A stretch of 64,000 bases of DNA from Osmia lignaria lignaria (taxonomy: Eukaryota > Arthropoda > Insecta > Hymenoptera > Megachilidae): the NCBI RefSeq assembly GCF_051020975.1, contig NW_027478169.1, positions 6,138,001-6,202,000 on the forward strand, in the 5' to 3' direction. Numbering within the stretch: the stretch's first letter is position 1; the number at the start of each line of letters is the position of its first letter. Below the pieces are notes generated by a model. The model did not search any database. It was not told where the DNA came from and saw only the letters and a list, made by a program, of their open reading frames with translations. Shown here piece after piece: positions 37,588-51,431 of this stretch. The position numbers and the translations under genes were made by a program.

Positions 37588-40500
37588 TCAGATGCGTAGT
37601 TCTCGAGATATATCCAGATATTTAAAAGTTCCGAAGCGGCACCAACATAATAGAGATACAGAAACACCGTGGCCCCTTTCTTTGAGGTAACTCTGCACTA
37701 TTGCGAGCTGCAAATGCCACTTCCAGCTTAGCTGTGCAGAAGAAGAACAACAAGAAGAAGAAATATCTCGAAATATGTCCCTCAGGCCCCTTCCCTTGAG
37801 ATAAATCTGCAAATATCTCGGAAACGAAGCGAGCTACGGCAAAATGTTAAGAGACCTTTTTTGTAGAAAATTAGGATTCCTACTTTTTATGTTCTATGAT
37901 ATTTTTTGAACAGATGCGTAGTTCTCGAGATATATCAAGATATTTAAAAGTTCCGAAGCCGCACCAACATAATAGAGATACAGAAACACCGTGGCCCCTT
38001 TCTTTGAGATAACTCTGCACTATTGCGCGCTGCAAATGGCACTTCCAGCATAGCTGTGCAGAAGAAGAACAACAAGAAGAAGAAATATCTCGAAATATGT
38101 CCGTCAGGACCCTTCCCTTGAGATAAATCTGCAAATATCTCGGAAACGAAGCGAGCTATTGCAAAACGTTAAGAGACCTTTTTTGTAGAGAATTAAGTTT
38201 CCTACTTTTTATGTTCTATGATATTTTTTGATCAGATGCGTAGTTCTCGAGATATATCAAGATATTTAAAAGTTCCGAAGCCGCACCAACATAATAGAGA
38301 TACAGAAACACCGTGGCCCCTTTCTTTGAGATAACTCTGCACTATTGCGAGCTGCAAATGCCACTTCCAGCTTAGCTGTGCAGAAGAAGAACAACAAGAA
38401 GAAGAAATATCTGGAAATATGTCCGTCAGGCCCCTTCCCTTGAGATAAATCTGCAAATATCTCGGAAACGAAGCGAGCTACGGCAAAATGTTAAGAGACC
38501 TTTTTTGTAGAAAATTAGGATTCTTACTTTTTATGTTCTTTGATATTTTTTGAACAGATGCGTAGTTCTCGAGATATATCAAGATATTTAAAAGTTCCGA
38601 AGCCGCACCAACATAATAGAGATACAGAAACACCGTGGCAACTTTCTTTGAGATAACTCTGCACTATTGCGAGCTGCAAATGCCACTTCCAGCTTAGCTG
38701 TGCAGAAGAAGAACAACAAGAAGAAGAAATATCTGGAAATATGTCCGTCAGGCCCCTTCCCTTGAGATAAATCTGCAAATATCTCGGAAACGAAGCGAGC
38801 TACGGCAAAATGTTAAGAGACCTTTTTTGTAGAAAATTAGGATTCCTACTTTTTATGTTCGTTGATATTTTTTGAACAGATGCGTAGTTCTCGAGATATA
38901 TCAAGATATTTAAAAGTTCCGAAGCCGCACCAACATAATAGAGATACAGAAACACCGTGGCCCCTTTCTTTGAGATAACTCTGCACTATTGCGCGCTGCA
39001 AATGGCACTTCCAGCTTAGCTGTGCAGAAGAAGAACAACAAGAAGAAGAAATATCTCGAAATATGTCCGTCAGGCCCCTTCCCTTGAGATAAATCTGCAA
39101 ATATCTCGGAAACGAAGCGAGCTATGGCAAAATGTTAAGAGACCTTTTTTGTAGAGAATTAAGTTTCCTACTTTTTATGTTCTATGATATTTTTTGATCA
39201 GATGCGTAGTTCTCGAGATATATCAAGATATTTAAAAGTTCCGAAGCGGCACCAACATAATAGAGATACAGAAACACCGTGGCCCCTTTCTTTGAGGTAA
39301 CTCTGCACTATTGCGAGCTGCAAATGCCACTTCCAGCTTAGCTGTGCAGAAGAAGAACAACAAGAAGAAGAAATATCTCGAAATATGTCCCTCAGGCCCC
39401 TTCCCTTGAGATAAATCTGCAAATATCTCGGAAACCAAGCGAGCTATGGCAAAATGTTAAGAGACCTTTTTTGTAGAGAATTATGTTTCCTACAATTTAT
39501 GTCCTATGATATTTTTTGATCAGAAGCGTAGTTTTCGAGATATATCGAGATATTTAAAAGTTCCGAAGCCGCACCAACATAATAGAGATACAGAAACACC
39601 GTGGCCCCTTTCTTTGAGATAACTCTGCACTATTGCGAGCCGCAAATGCCACTTCCAGCTTAGCTGTGCAGAAGAAGAACAACAAGAAGAAGAAGTATCT
39701 GGAAATATGTCCGTCAGGCCCCTTCCCTTGAGATAAATCTGCAAATATCTCGGAAACGAAGCGAGCTACGGCAAAATGTTAAGAGACCTTTTTTGTAGAA
39801 AATTAGGATTCCTACTTTTTATGTTGTATGATATTTTTTGAGCAGATGCGTAGTTCTCGAGATATATCAAGATATTTAAAAGTTCCGAAGCCGCACCAAC
39901 ATAATAGAGATACAGAAACACCGTGGCCCCTTTCTTTGAGATAACTCTGCACTATTGCGAGCTGCAAATGCCACTTCCAGCTTAGCTGTGCAGAAGAAGA
40001 ACAACAAGAAGAAGAAATATCTCGAAATATGTCCGTCAGGCCCCTTCCCTTGAGATAAATCTGCAATTATCTCGGAAACGAAGCGAGCTATGGCAAAATC
40101 TTAAGAGACCTTTTTTGTAGAGAATTATGTTTCCTACAATTTACGTTGTCTGATTTTTTTGATCAGAAGCGTAGTTTTCGAGATATATCGAGATATTTAA
40201 AAGTTCCGAAGCCGCACCAACATAATAGAGATACAGAAACACCGTGGCCCCTTTCTTTGGGATAACTCTGCACTATTGCGAGCTGGAAATGCCACTTGCA
40301 GTTTAGCTGTGCAGAAGAAGAACAACAAGAAGAAGAAATATCTCGAAATATGTCCGTCAGGACCCTTCCCTTGAGATAAATCTGCAAATATCTCGGAAAC
40401 GAAGCGAGCTATTGCAAAACGTTAAGAGACCTTTTTTGTAGAGAATTAAGTTTCCTACTTTTTATGTTCTATGATATTTTTTGATCAGATGCGTAGTTCT

Positions 40501-41450
40501 CGAGATATATCAAGATATTTAAAAGCTCCGAAGCTGCACCAACATAATAGAGATACAGAAACACCGTGGCCCCTTTCTTTGAGATAACTCTGCACGATTG
40601 CGAGCTGGAAATGCCACTTCCAGTTTAGCTGTGCAGAAGAAGAACAACAAGAAGAAGAAATATCTCGAAATATGTCCATCAGGACCCTTCCCTTGAGATA
40701 AATCTGCAAATATCTCGGAAACGAAGCGAGCTATGGCAAAATGTTAAGAGACCTTTTTTGTAGAGAATTATGTTCCCTACAATTTATGTTCTATGATATT
40801 TTTTGATCAGATGCGTAGTTCTCGAGATATATGAAGATATTTAAAAGTTCCGAAGCCGCACCAACATAATAGAGATACAGAAACACCGTGGCCCCTTTCT
40901 TTGAGGTAACTCTGCACTATTGCGAGCTGCAAATGCCACTTCCAGCTTAGCTGTGCAGAAGAAGAACAACAAGAAGAAGAAATATCTCGAAATATGTCCC
41001 TCAGGCCCCTTCCCTTGAGATAAATCTGCAAATATCTCGGAAACCAAGCGAGCTATGGCAAAATGTTAAGAGACCTTATTTGTAGAGAATTAAGTTTCCT
41101 ACTTTTTATGTTCTACGATATTTTTTGATCAGATGCGTAGTTCTCGAGATATATCAAGATATTTAAATGTTCCGAAGCCGCACCAACATAATAGAGATAC
41201 GGAAACACCGTGGCCCCTTTCTTTGAGATAACTCTGCACTATTGCGAGCTGCAAATGCCACTTCCAGCTTAGCTGTGCAGAAGAAGAACAACAAGAACAA
41301 GAAATATCTCGAAATATGTCCGTCAGGCCCCTTCCCTTGAGATAAATCTGCAAATATCTCGGAAACGAAGCGAGCTATGGCAAAATGTTAAGAGACCTTT
41401 TTTGTAGAGAATTAAGTTTCCTACTTTTTATGTTCTATGATATTTTTTGA
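37588..41450 (+). repeat. Complex HOR copy 1: 12 monomers (3,863 bp)
   Basis: The units in order start at 37588 (AAGCGGCACC), 37910 (GAACAG, AGCATAGCTG), 38232, 38554 (GTGGCAACTTTC), 38876 (GTTCGTTGAT), 39198, 39520 (GTCCTATG upstream, AAGTATCTGG), 39842 (GAGCAG, 321 bp), 40163 (ACTTGCAG), 40485 (TCCATCAGGACC), 40807 (ATATGAAGATATT) and 41129 (TTTAAATGTTCC). The order and the private variants recur in the next three blocks, so this is the most complete copy visible. Confidence 0.9.
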
Positions 41451-44400
41451 TCAGATGCGTAGTTCTCGAGATATATCCAGATATTTAAAAGTTCCGAAGC
41501 GGCACCAACATAATAGAGATACAGAAACACCGTGGCCCCTTTCTTTGAGGTAACTCTGCACTATTGCGAGCTGCAAATGCCACTTCCAGCTTAGCTGTGC
41601 AGAAGAAGAACAACAAGAAGAAGAAATATCTCGAAATATGTCCCTCAGGCCCCTTCCCTTGAGATAAATCTGCAAATATCTCGGAAACGAAGCGAGCTAC
41701 GGCAAAATGTTAAGAGACCTTTTTTGTAGAAAATTAGGATTCCTACTTTTTATGTTCTATGATATTTTTTGAACAGATGCGTAGTTCTCGAGATATATCA
41801 AGATATTTAAAAGTTCCGAAGCCGCACCAACATAATAGAGATACAGAAACACCGTGGCCCCTTTCTTTGAGATAACTCTGCACTATTGCGCGCTGCAAAT
41901 GGCACTTCCAGCATAGCTGTGCAGAAGAAGAACAACAAGAAGAAGAAATATCTCGAAATATGTCCGTCAGGACCCTTCCCTTGAGATAAATCTGCAAATA
42001 TCTCGGAAACGAAGCGAGCTATTGCAAAACGTTAAGAGACCTTTTTTGTAGAGAATTAAGTTTCCTACTTTTTATGTTCTATGATATTTTTTGATCAGAT
42101 GCGTAGTTCTCGAGATATATCAAGATATTTAAAAGTTCCGAAGCCGCACCAACATAATAGAGATACAGAAACACCGTGGCCCCTTTCTTTGAGATAACTC
42201 TGCACTATTGCGCGCTGCAAATGGCACTTCCAGCTTAGCTGTGCAGAAGAAGAACAACAAGAAGAAGAAATATCTCGAAATATGTCCGTCAGGCCCCTTC
42301 CCTTGAGATAAATCTGCAAATATCTCGGAAACGAAGCGAGCTATGGCAAAATGTTAAGAGACCTTTTTTGTAGAGAATTAAGTTTCCTACTTTTTATGTT
42401 CTATGATATTTTTTGATCAGATGCGTAGTTCTCGAGATATATCAAGATATTTAAAAGTTCCGAAGCGGCACCAACATAATAGAGATACAGAAACACCGTG
42501 GCCCCTTTCTTTGAGGTAACTCTGCACTATTGCGAGCTGCAAATGCCACTTCCAGCTTAGCTGTGCAGAAGAAGAACAACAAGAAGAAGAAATATCTCGA
42601 AATATGTCCCTCAGGCCCCTTCCCTTGAGATAAATCTGCAAATATCTCGGAAACCAAGCGAGCTATGGCAAAATGTTAAGAGACCTTTTTTGTAGAGAAT
42701 TATGTTTCCTACAATTTATGTCCTATGATATTTTTTGATCAGAAGCGTAGTTTTCGAGATATATCGAGATATTTAAAAGTTCCGAAGCCGCACCAACATA
42801 ATAGAGATACAGAAACACCGTGGCCCCTTTCTTTGAGATAACTCTGCACTATTGCGAGCCGCAAATGCCACTTCCAGCTTAGCTGTGCAGAAGAAGAACA
42901 ACAAGAAGAAGAAGTATCTGGAAATATGTCCGTCAGGCCCCTTCCCTTGAGATAAATCTGCAAATATCTCGGAAACGAAGCGAGCTACGGCAAAATGTTA
43001 AGAGACCTTTTTTGTAGAAAATTAGGATTCCTACTTTTTATGTTGTATGATATTTTTTGAGCAGATGCGTAGTTCTCGAGATATATCAAGATATTTAAAA
43101 GTTCCGAAGCCGCACCAACATAATAGAGATACAGAAACACCGTGGCCCCTTTCTTTGAGATAACTCTGCACTATTGCGAGCTGCAAATGCCACTTCCAGC
43201 TTAGCTGTGCAGAAGAAGAACAACAAGAAGAAGAAATATCTCGAAATATGTCCGTCAGGCCCCTTCCCTTGAGATAAATCTGCAATTATCTCGGAAACGA
43301 AGCGAGCTATGGCAAAATCTTAAGAGACCTTTTTTGTAGAGAATTATGTTTCCTACAATTTACGTTGTCTGATTTTTTTGATCAGAAGCGTAGTTTTCGA
43401 GATATATCGAGATATTTAAAAGTTCCGAAGCCGCACCAACATAATAGAGATACAGAAACACCGTGGCCCCTTTCTTTGGGATAACTCTGCACTATTGCGA
43501 GCTGGAAATGCCACTTGCAGTTTAGCTGTGCAGAAGAAGAACAACAAGAAGAAGAAATATCTCGAAATATGTCCGTCAGGACCCTTCCCTTGAGATAAAT
43601 CTGCAAATATCTCGGAAACGAAGCGAGCTATTGCAAAACGTTAAGAGACCTTTTTTGTAGAGAATTAAGTTTCCTACTTTTTATGTTCTATGATATTTTT
43701 TGATCAGATGCGTAGTTCTCGAGATATATCAAGATATTTAAAAGCTCCGAAGCTGCACCAACATAATAGAGATACAGAAACACCGTGGCCCCTTTCTTTG
43801 AGATAACTCTGCACGATTGCGAGCTGGAAATGCCACTTCCAGTTTAGCTGTGCAGAAGAAGAACAACAAGAAGAAGAAATATCTCGAAATATGTCCATCA
43901 GGACCCTTCCCTTGAGATAAATCTGCAAATATCTCGGAAACGAAGCGAGCTATGGCAAAATGTTAAGAGACCTTTTTTGTAGAGAATTATGTTCCCTACA
44001 ATTTATGTTCTATGATATTTTTTGATCAGATGCGTAGTTCTCGAGATATATGAAGATATTTAAAAGTTCCGAAGCCGCACCAACATAATAGAGATACAGA
44101 AACACCGTGGCCCCTTTCTTTGAGGTAACTCTGCACTATTGCGAGCTGCAAATGCCACTTCCAGCTTAGCTGTGCAGAAGAAGAACAACAAGAAGAAGAA
44201 ATATCTCGAAATATGTCCCTCAGGCCCCTTCCCTTGAGATAAATCTGCAAATATCTCGGAAACCAAGCGAGCTATGGCAAAATGTTAAGAGACCTTATTT
44301 GTAGAGAATTAAGTTTCCTACTTTTTATGTTCTACGATATTTTTTGATCAGATGCGTAGTTCTCGAGATATATCAAGATATTTAAATGTTCCGAAGCCGC

Positions 44401-44669
44401 ACCAACATAATAGAGATACGGAAACACCGTGGCCCCTTTCTTTGAGATAACTCTGCACTATTGCGAGCTGCAAATGCCACTTCCAGCTTAGCTGTGCAGA
44501 AGAAGAACAACAAGAACAAGAAATATCTCGAAATATGTCCGTCAGGCCCCTTCCCTTGAGATAAATCTGCAAATATCTCGGAAACGAAGCGAGCTATGGC
44601 AAAATGTTAAGAGACCTTTTTTGTAGAGAATTAAGTTTCCTACTTTTTATGTTCTATGATATTTTTTGA
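41451..44669 (+). repeat. Complex HOR copy 2: 10 monomers (3,219 bp)
   Basis: This copy has the order of copy 1 but lacks two units. Monomer 42095 begins like 38232 (GATCAGATG, preceded by GCAAAACGTT) and continues like 38876 (GCGCGCTGCAAATGGC), so an in-register deletion of 644 bp joined them. From 42417 on it parallels 39198-41450 at a constant offset of 3,219 bp, and I saw no difference by eye. Confidence 0.9.
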
Positions 44670-47600
44670 TCAGATGCGTAGTTCTCGAGATATATCCAGA
44701 TATTTAAAAGTTCCGAAGCGGCACCAACATAATAGAGATACAGAAACACCGTGGCCCCTTTCTTTGAGGTAACTCTGCACTATTGCGAGCTGCAAATGCC
44801 ACTTCCAGCTTAGCTGTGCAGAAGAAGAACAACAAGAAGAAGAAATATCTCGAAATATGTCCCTCAGGCCCCTTCCCTTGAGATAAATCTGCAAATATCT
44901 CGGAAACGAAGCGAGCTACGGCAAAATGTTAAGAGACCTTTTTTGTAGAAAATTAGGATTCCTACTTTTTATGTTCTATGATATTTTTTGAACAGATGCG
45001 TAGTTCTCGAGATATATCAAGATATTTAAAAGTTCCGAAGCCGCACCAACATAATAGAGATACAGAAACACCGTGGCCCCTTTCTTTGAGATAACTCTGC
45101 ACTATTGCGCGCTGCAAATGGCACTTCCAGCATAGCTGTGCAGAAGAAGAACAACAAGAAGAAGAAATATCTCGAAATATGTCCGTCAGGACCCTTCCCT
45201 TGAGATAAATCTGCAAATATCTCGGAAACGAAGCGAGCTATTGCAAAACGTTAAGAGACCTTTTTTGTAGAGAATTAAGTTTCCTACTTTTTATGTTCTA
45301 TGATATTTTTTGATCAGATGCGTAGTTCTCGAGATATATCAAGATATTTAAAAGTTCCGAAGCCGCACCAACATAATAGAGATACAGAAACACCGTGGCC
45401 CCTTTCTTTGAGATAACTCTGCACTATTGCGAGCTGCAAATGCCACTTCCAGCTTAGCTGTGCAGAAGAAGAACAACAAGAAGAAGAAATATCTGGAAAT
45501 ATGTCCGTCAGGCCCCTTCCCTTGAGATAAATCTGCAAATATCTCGGAAACGAAGCGAGCTACGGCAAAATGTTAAGAGACCTTTTTTGTAGAAAATTAG
45601 GATTCTTACTTTTTATGTTCTTTGATATTTTTTGAACAGATGCGTAGTTCTCGAGATATATCAAGATATTTAAAAGTTCCGAAGCCGCACCAACATAATA
45701 GAGATACAGAAACACCGTGGCAACTTTCTTTGAGATAACTCTGCACTATTGCGAGCTGCAAATGCCACTTCCAGCTTAGCTGTGCAGAAGAAGAACAACA
45801 AGAAGAAGAAATATCTGGAAATATGTCCGTCAGGCCCCTTCCCTTGAGATAAATCTGCAAATATCTCGGAAACGAAGCGAGCTACGGCAAAATGTTAAGA
45901 GACCTTTTTTGTAGAAAATTAGGATTCCTACTTTTTATGTTCGTTGATATTTTTTGAACAGATGCGTAGTTCTCGAGATATATCAAGATATTTAAAAGTT
46001 CCGAAGCCGCACCAACATAATAGAGATACAGAAACACCGTGGCCCCTTTCTTTGAGATAACTCTGCACTATTGCGCGCTGCAAATGGCACTTCCAGCTTA
46101 GCTGTGCAGAAGAAGAACAACAAGAAGAAGAAATATCTCGAAATATGTCCGTCAGGCCCCTTCCCTTGAGATAAATCTGCAAATATCTCGGAAACGAAGC
46201 GAGCTATGGCAAAATGTTAAGAGACCTTTTTTGTAGAGAATTAAGTTTCCTACTTTTTATGTTCTATGATATTTTTTGATCAGATGCGTAGTTCTCGAGA
46301 TATATCAAGATATTTAAAAGTTCCGAAGCGGCACCAACATAATAGAGATACAGAAACACCGTGGCCCCTTTCTTTGAGGTAACTCTGCACTATTGCGAGC
46401 TGCAAATGCCACTTCCAGCTTAGCTGTGCAGAAGAAGAACAACAAGAAGAAGAAATATCTCGAAATATGTCCCTCAGGCCCCTTCCCTTGAGATAAATCT
46501 GCAAATATCTCGAAAACCAAGCGAGCTATGGCAAAATGTTAAGAGACCTTTTTTGTAGAGAATTATGTTTCCTACAATTTATGTCCTATGATATTTTTTG
46601 ATCAGAAGCGTAGTTTTCGAGATATATCGAGATATTTAAAAGTTCCGAAGCCGCACCAACATAATAGAGATACAGAAACACCGTGGCCCCTTTCTTTGAG
46701 ATAACTCTGCACTATTGCGAGCCGCAAATGCCACTTCCAGCTTAGCTGTGCAGAAGAAGAACAACAAGAAGAAGAAGTATCTGGAAATATGTCCGTCAGG
46801 CCCCTTCCCTTGAGATAAATCTGCAAATATCTCGGAAACGAAGCGAGCTACGGCAAAATGTTAAGAGACCTTTTTTGTAGAAAATTAGGATTCCTACTTT
46901 TTATGTTGTATGATATTTTTTGAGCAGATGCGTAGTTCTCGAGATATATCAAGATATTTAAAAGTTCCGAAGCCGCACCAACATAATAGAGATACAGAAA
47001 CACCGTGGCCCCTTTCTTTGAGATAACTCTGCACTATTGCGCGCTGCAAATCGCACTTCCAGCTTAGCTGTGCAGAAGAAGAACAACAAGAAGAAGAAGT
47101 ATCTCGAAATATGTCCGTCAGGCCCCTTCCCTTGAGATAAATCTGTAAATAGCTCGGAAACGAAGCGAGCTATGGCAAAATCTTAAGAGACCTTTTTTGT
47201 AGAGAATTAAGTTGCCTACTTTTTATGTTCTATGATATTTTTTGATCAGATGCGTAGTTCTCGAGATATATCAAGATATTTAAAAGTTCCGAAGCCGCAC
47301 CAACACAATAGAGATACAGAAACACCGTGGCCCCTTTCTTTGAGATAACTCTGCACTACTGCGAGCTGCAAATGCCACTTCCAGCTTAGCTGTTCAGAAG
47401 AAGAACAACAAGAAGAAGAAATATCTCGAAATATGACCGTCAGGCCCCTTCCCTTGAGATAAATCTGCAAATATCTCGGAAACGAAGCGAGCTATGGCAA
47501 AATCTTAAGAGACCTTTTTTGTAGAGAATTATGTTTCCTACAATTTACGTTCTCTGATATTTTTTGATCAGAAGCGTAGTTTTCGAGATATATCGAGATA

Positions 47601-48211
47601 TTTAAAAGTTCCGAAGCCGCACCAACATAATAGAGATACAGAAACACCGTGGCCCCTTTCTTTGAGATAACTCTGCACTATTGCGACCTGCAAATGCCAC
47701 TTCCAGCTTAGCTGTGCAGAAGAAGAACAACAAGAAGAAGAAATATCTCGAAATATGTCCCTCAGGCCCCTTCCCTTGAGATAAATCTGCAAATATCTCG
47801 GAAACCAAGCGAGCTATGGCAAAATGTTAAGAGACCTTATTTGTAGAGAATTAAGTTTCCTACTTTTTATGTTCTACGATATTTTTTGATCAGATGCGTA
47901 GTTCTCGAGATATATCAAGATATTTAAATGTTCCGAAGCCGCACCAACATAATAGAGATACGGAAACACCGTGGCCCCTTTCTTTGAGATAACTCTGCAC
48001 TATTGCGAGCTGCAAATGCCACTTCCAGCTTAGCTGTGCAGAAGAAGAACAACAAGAACAAGAAATATCTCGAAATATGTCCGTCAGGCCCCTTCCCTTG
48101 AGATAAATCTGCAAATATCTCGGAAACGAAGCGAGCTATGGCAAAATGTTAAGAGACCTTTTTTGTAGAGAATTAAGTTTCCTACTTTTTATGTTCTATG
48201 ATATTTTTTGA
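44670..48211 (+). repeat. Complex HOR copy 3: 11 monomers (3,542 bp)
   Basis: 44670-46923 follows 37588-39841 with very few changes (for example CTCGAAAACC near 46513). The tail then differs: 46924 has GCAAATCGCAC and CTGTAAATAGCTCGG, 47246 has CAACACAATAG and ATATGACCG, 47568 has GCGACCTGC, and the TTTAAATGTTCC unit (47890) closes the copy. The four units that sat between GAGCAG and TTTAAATG in copy 1 are replaced by three. Confidence 0.88.
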
Positions 48212-51200
48212 TCAGATGCGTAGTTCTCGAGATATATCCAGATATTTAAAAGTTCCGAAGCGGCACCAACATAATAGAGATACAGAAACACCGTGGCCCC
48301 TTTCTTTGAGGTAACTCTGCACTATTGCGAGCTGCAAATGCCACTTCCAGCTTAGCTGTGCAGAAGAAGAACAACAAGAAGAAGAAATATCTCGAAATAT
48401 GTCCCTCAGGCCCCTTCCCTTGAGATAAATCTGCAAATATCTCGGAAACGAAGCGAGCTACGGCAAAATGTTAAGAGACCTTTTTTGTAGAAAATTAGGA
48501 TTCCTACTTTTTATGTTCTATGATATTTTTTGAACAGATGCGTAGTTCTCGAGATATATCAAGATATTTAAAAGTTCCGAAGCCGCACCAACATAATAGA
48601 GATACAGAAACACCGTGGCCCCTTTCTTTGAGATAACTCTGCACTATTGCGCGCTGCAAATGGCACTTCCAGCATAGCTGTGCAGAAGAAGAACAACAAG
48701 AAGAAGAAATATCTCGAAATATGTCCGTCAGGACCCTTCCCTTGAGATAAATCTGCAAATATCTCGGAAACGAAGCGAGCTATTGCAAAACGTTAAGAGA
48801 CCTTTTTTGTAGAGAATTAAGTTTCCTACTTTTTATGTTCTATGATATTTTTTGATCAGATGCGTAGTTCTCGAGATATATCAAGATATTTAAAAGTTCC
48901 GAAGCCGCACCAACATAATAGAGATACAGAAACACCGTGGCCCCTTTCTTTGAGATAACTCTGCACTATTGCGAGCTGCAAATGCCACTTCCAGCTTAGC
49001 TGTGCAGAAGAAGAACAACAAGAAGAAGAAATATCTGGAAATATGTCCGTCAGGCCCCTTCCCTTGAGATAAATCTGCAAATATCTCGGAAACGAAGCGA
49101 GCTACGGCAAAATGTTAAGAGACCTTTTTTGTAGAAAATTAGGATTCTTACTTTTTATGTTCTTTGATATTTTTTGAACAGATGCGTAGTTCTCGAGATA
49201 TATCAAGATATTTAAAAGTTCCGAAGCCGCACCAACATAATAGAGATACAGAAACACCGTGGCAACTTTCTTTGAGATAACTCTGCACTATTGCGAGCTG
49301 CAAATGCCACTTCCAGCTTAGCTGTGCAGAAGAAGAACAACAAGAAGAAGAAATATCTGGAAATATGTCCGTCAGGCCCCTTCCCTTGAGATAAATCTGC
49401 AAATATCTCGGAAACGAAGCGAGCTACGGCAAAATGTTAAGAGACCTTTTTTGTAGAAAATTAGGATTCCTACTTTTTATGTTCTTTGATATTTTTTGAA
49501 CAGATGCGTAGTTCTCGAGATATATCAAGATATTTAAAAGTTCCGAAGCCGCACCAACATAATAGAGATACAGAAACACCGTGGCCCCTTTCTTTGAGAT
49601 AACTCTGCACTATTGCGCGCTGCAAATGGCACTTCCAGCTTAGCTGTGCAGAAGAAGAACAACAAGAAGAAGAAATATCTCGAAATATGTCCGTCAGGCC
49701 CCTTCCCTTGAGATAAATCTGCAAATATCTCGGAAACGAAGCGAGCTATGGCAAAATGTTAAGAGACCTTTTTTGTAGAGAATTAAGTTTCCTACTTTTT
49801 ATGTTCTATGATATTTTTTGATCAGATGCGTAGTTCTCGAGATATATCAAGATATTTAAAAGTTCCGAAGCGGCACCAACATAATAGAGATACAGAAACA
49901 CCGTGGCCCCTTTCTTTGAGGTAACTCTGCACTATTGCGAGCTGCAAATGCCACTTCCAGCTTAGCTGTGCAGAAGAAGAACAACAAGAAGAAGAAATAT
50001 CTCGAAATATGTCCCTCAGGCCCCTTCCCTTGAGATAAATCTGCAAATATCTCGGAAACCAAGCGAGCTATGGCAAAATGTTAAGAGACCTTTTTTGTAG
50101 AGAATTATGTTTCCTACAATTTATGTCCTATGATATTTTTTGATCAGAAGCGTAGTTTTCGAGATATATCGAGATATTTAAAAGTTCCGAAGCCGCACCA
50201 ACATAATAGAGATACAGAAACACCGTGGCCCCTTTCTTTGAGATAACTCTGCACTATTGCGAGCCGCAAATGCCACTTCCAGCTTAGCTGTGCAGAAGAA
50301 GAACAACAAGAAGAAGAAGTATCTGGAAATATGTCCGTCAGGCCCCTTCCCTTGAGATAAATCTGCAAATATCTCGGAAACGAAGCGAGCTACGGCAAAA
50401 TGTTAAGAGACCTTTTTTGTAGAAAATTAGGATTCCTACTTTTTATGTTGTATGATATTTTTTGAGCAGATGCGTAGTTCTCGAGATATATCAAGATATT
50501 TAAAAGTTCCGAAGCCGCACCAACATAATAGAGATACAGAAACACCGTGGCCCCTTTCTTTGAGATAACTCTGCACTATTGCGCGCTGCAAATCGCACTT
50601 CCAGCTTAGCTGTGCAGAAGAAGAACAACAAGAAGAAGAAGTATCTCGAAATATGTCCGTCAGGCCCCTTCCCTTGAGATAAATCTGTAAATAGCTCGGA
50701 AACGAAGCGAGCTATGGCAAAATGTTAAGAGACCTTTTTTGTAGAGAATTAAGTTGCCTACTTTTTATGTTCTATGATATTTTTTGATCAGATGCGTAGT
50801 TCTCGAGATATATCAAGATATTTAAAAGTTCCGAAGCCGCACCAACACAATAGAGATACAGAAACACCGTGGCCCCTTTCTTTGAGATAACTCTGCACTA
50901 CTGCGAGCTGCAAATGCCACTTCCAGCTTAGCTGTTCAGAAGAAGAACAACAAGAAGAAGAAATATCTCGAAATATGACCGTCAGGCCCCTTCCCTTGAG
51001 ATAAATCTGCAAATATCTCGGAAACGAAGCGAGCTATGGCAAAATCTTAAGAGACCTTTTTTGTAGAGAATTATGTTTCCTACAATTTACGTTCTCTGAT
51101 ATTTTTTGATCAGAAGCGTAGTTTTCGAGATATATCGAGATATTTAAAAGTTCCGAAGCCGCACCAACATAATAGAGATACAGAAACACCGTGGCCCCTT

Positions 51201-51431
51201 TCTTTGAGATAACTCTGCACTATTGCGACCTGCAAATGCCACTTCCAGCTTAGCTGTGCAGAAGAAGAACAACAAGAAGAAGAAATATCTCGAAATATGT
51301 CCCTCAGGCCCCTTCCCTTGAGAGAAATCTGCAAATATCTCGGAAACCAAGCGAGCTATGGCAAAATGTTAAGAGACCTTAATTGTAGAGAATTAAGTTT
51401 CCTACTTTTTATGTTCTACGATATTTTTTGA
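48212..51431 (+). repeat. Complex HOR copy 4: 10 monomers, right-truncated
   Basis: 48212-51431 follows copy 3 at a 3,542-bp offset, including GTGGCAACTTTC (49178 unit), GCAAATCGCAC (50466 unit) and CAACACAATAG (50788 unit). The expected TTTAAATGTTCC unit is absent. 51432 instead ends like 39842 (GCAATTATCTCGG, GTTGTCTGATTTTTTT), marking the junction with the next block. Confidence 0.88.

Noticed and set aside
37588..51431. Near-identical blocks as an assembly duplication artefact
   Set aside because: Copies differ in unit number (12, 10, 11, 10) and carry private substitutions, which favours real copies. Artefact cannot be fully excluded without reads.
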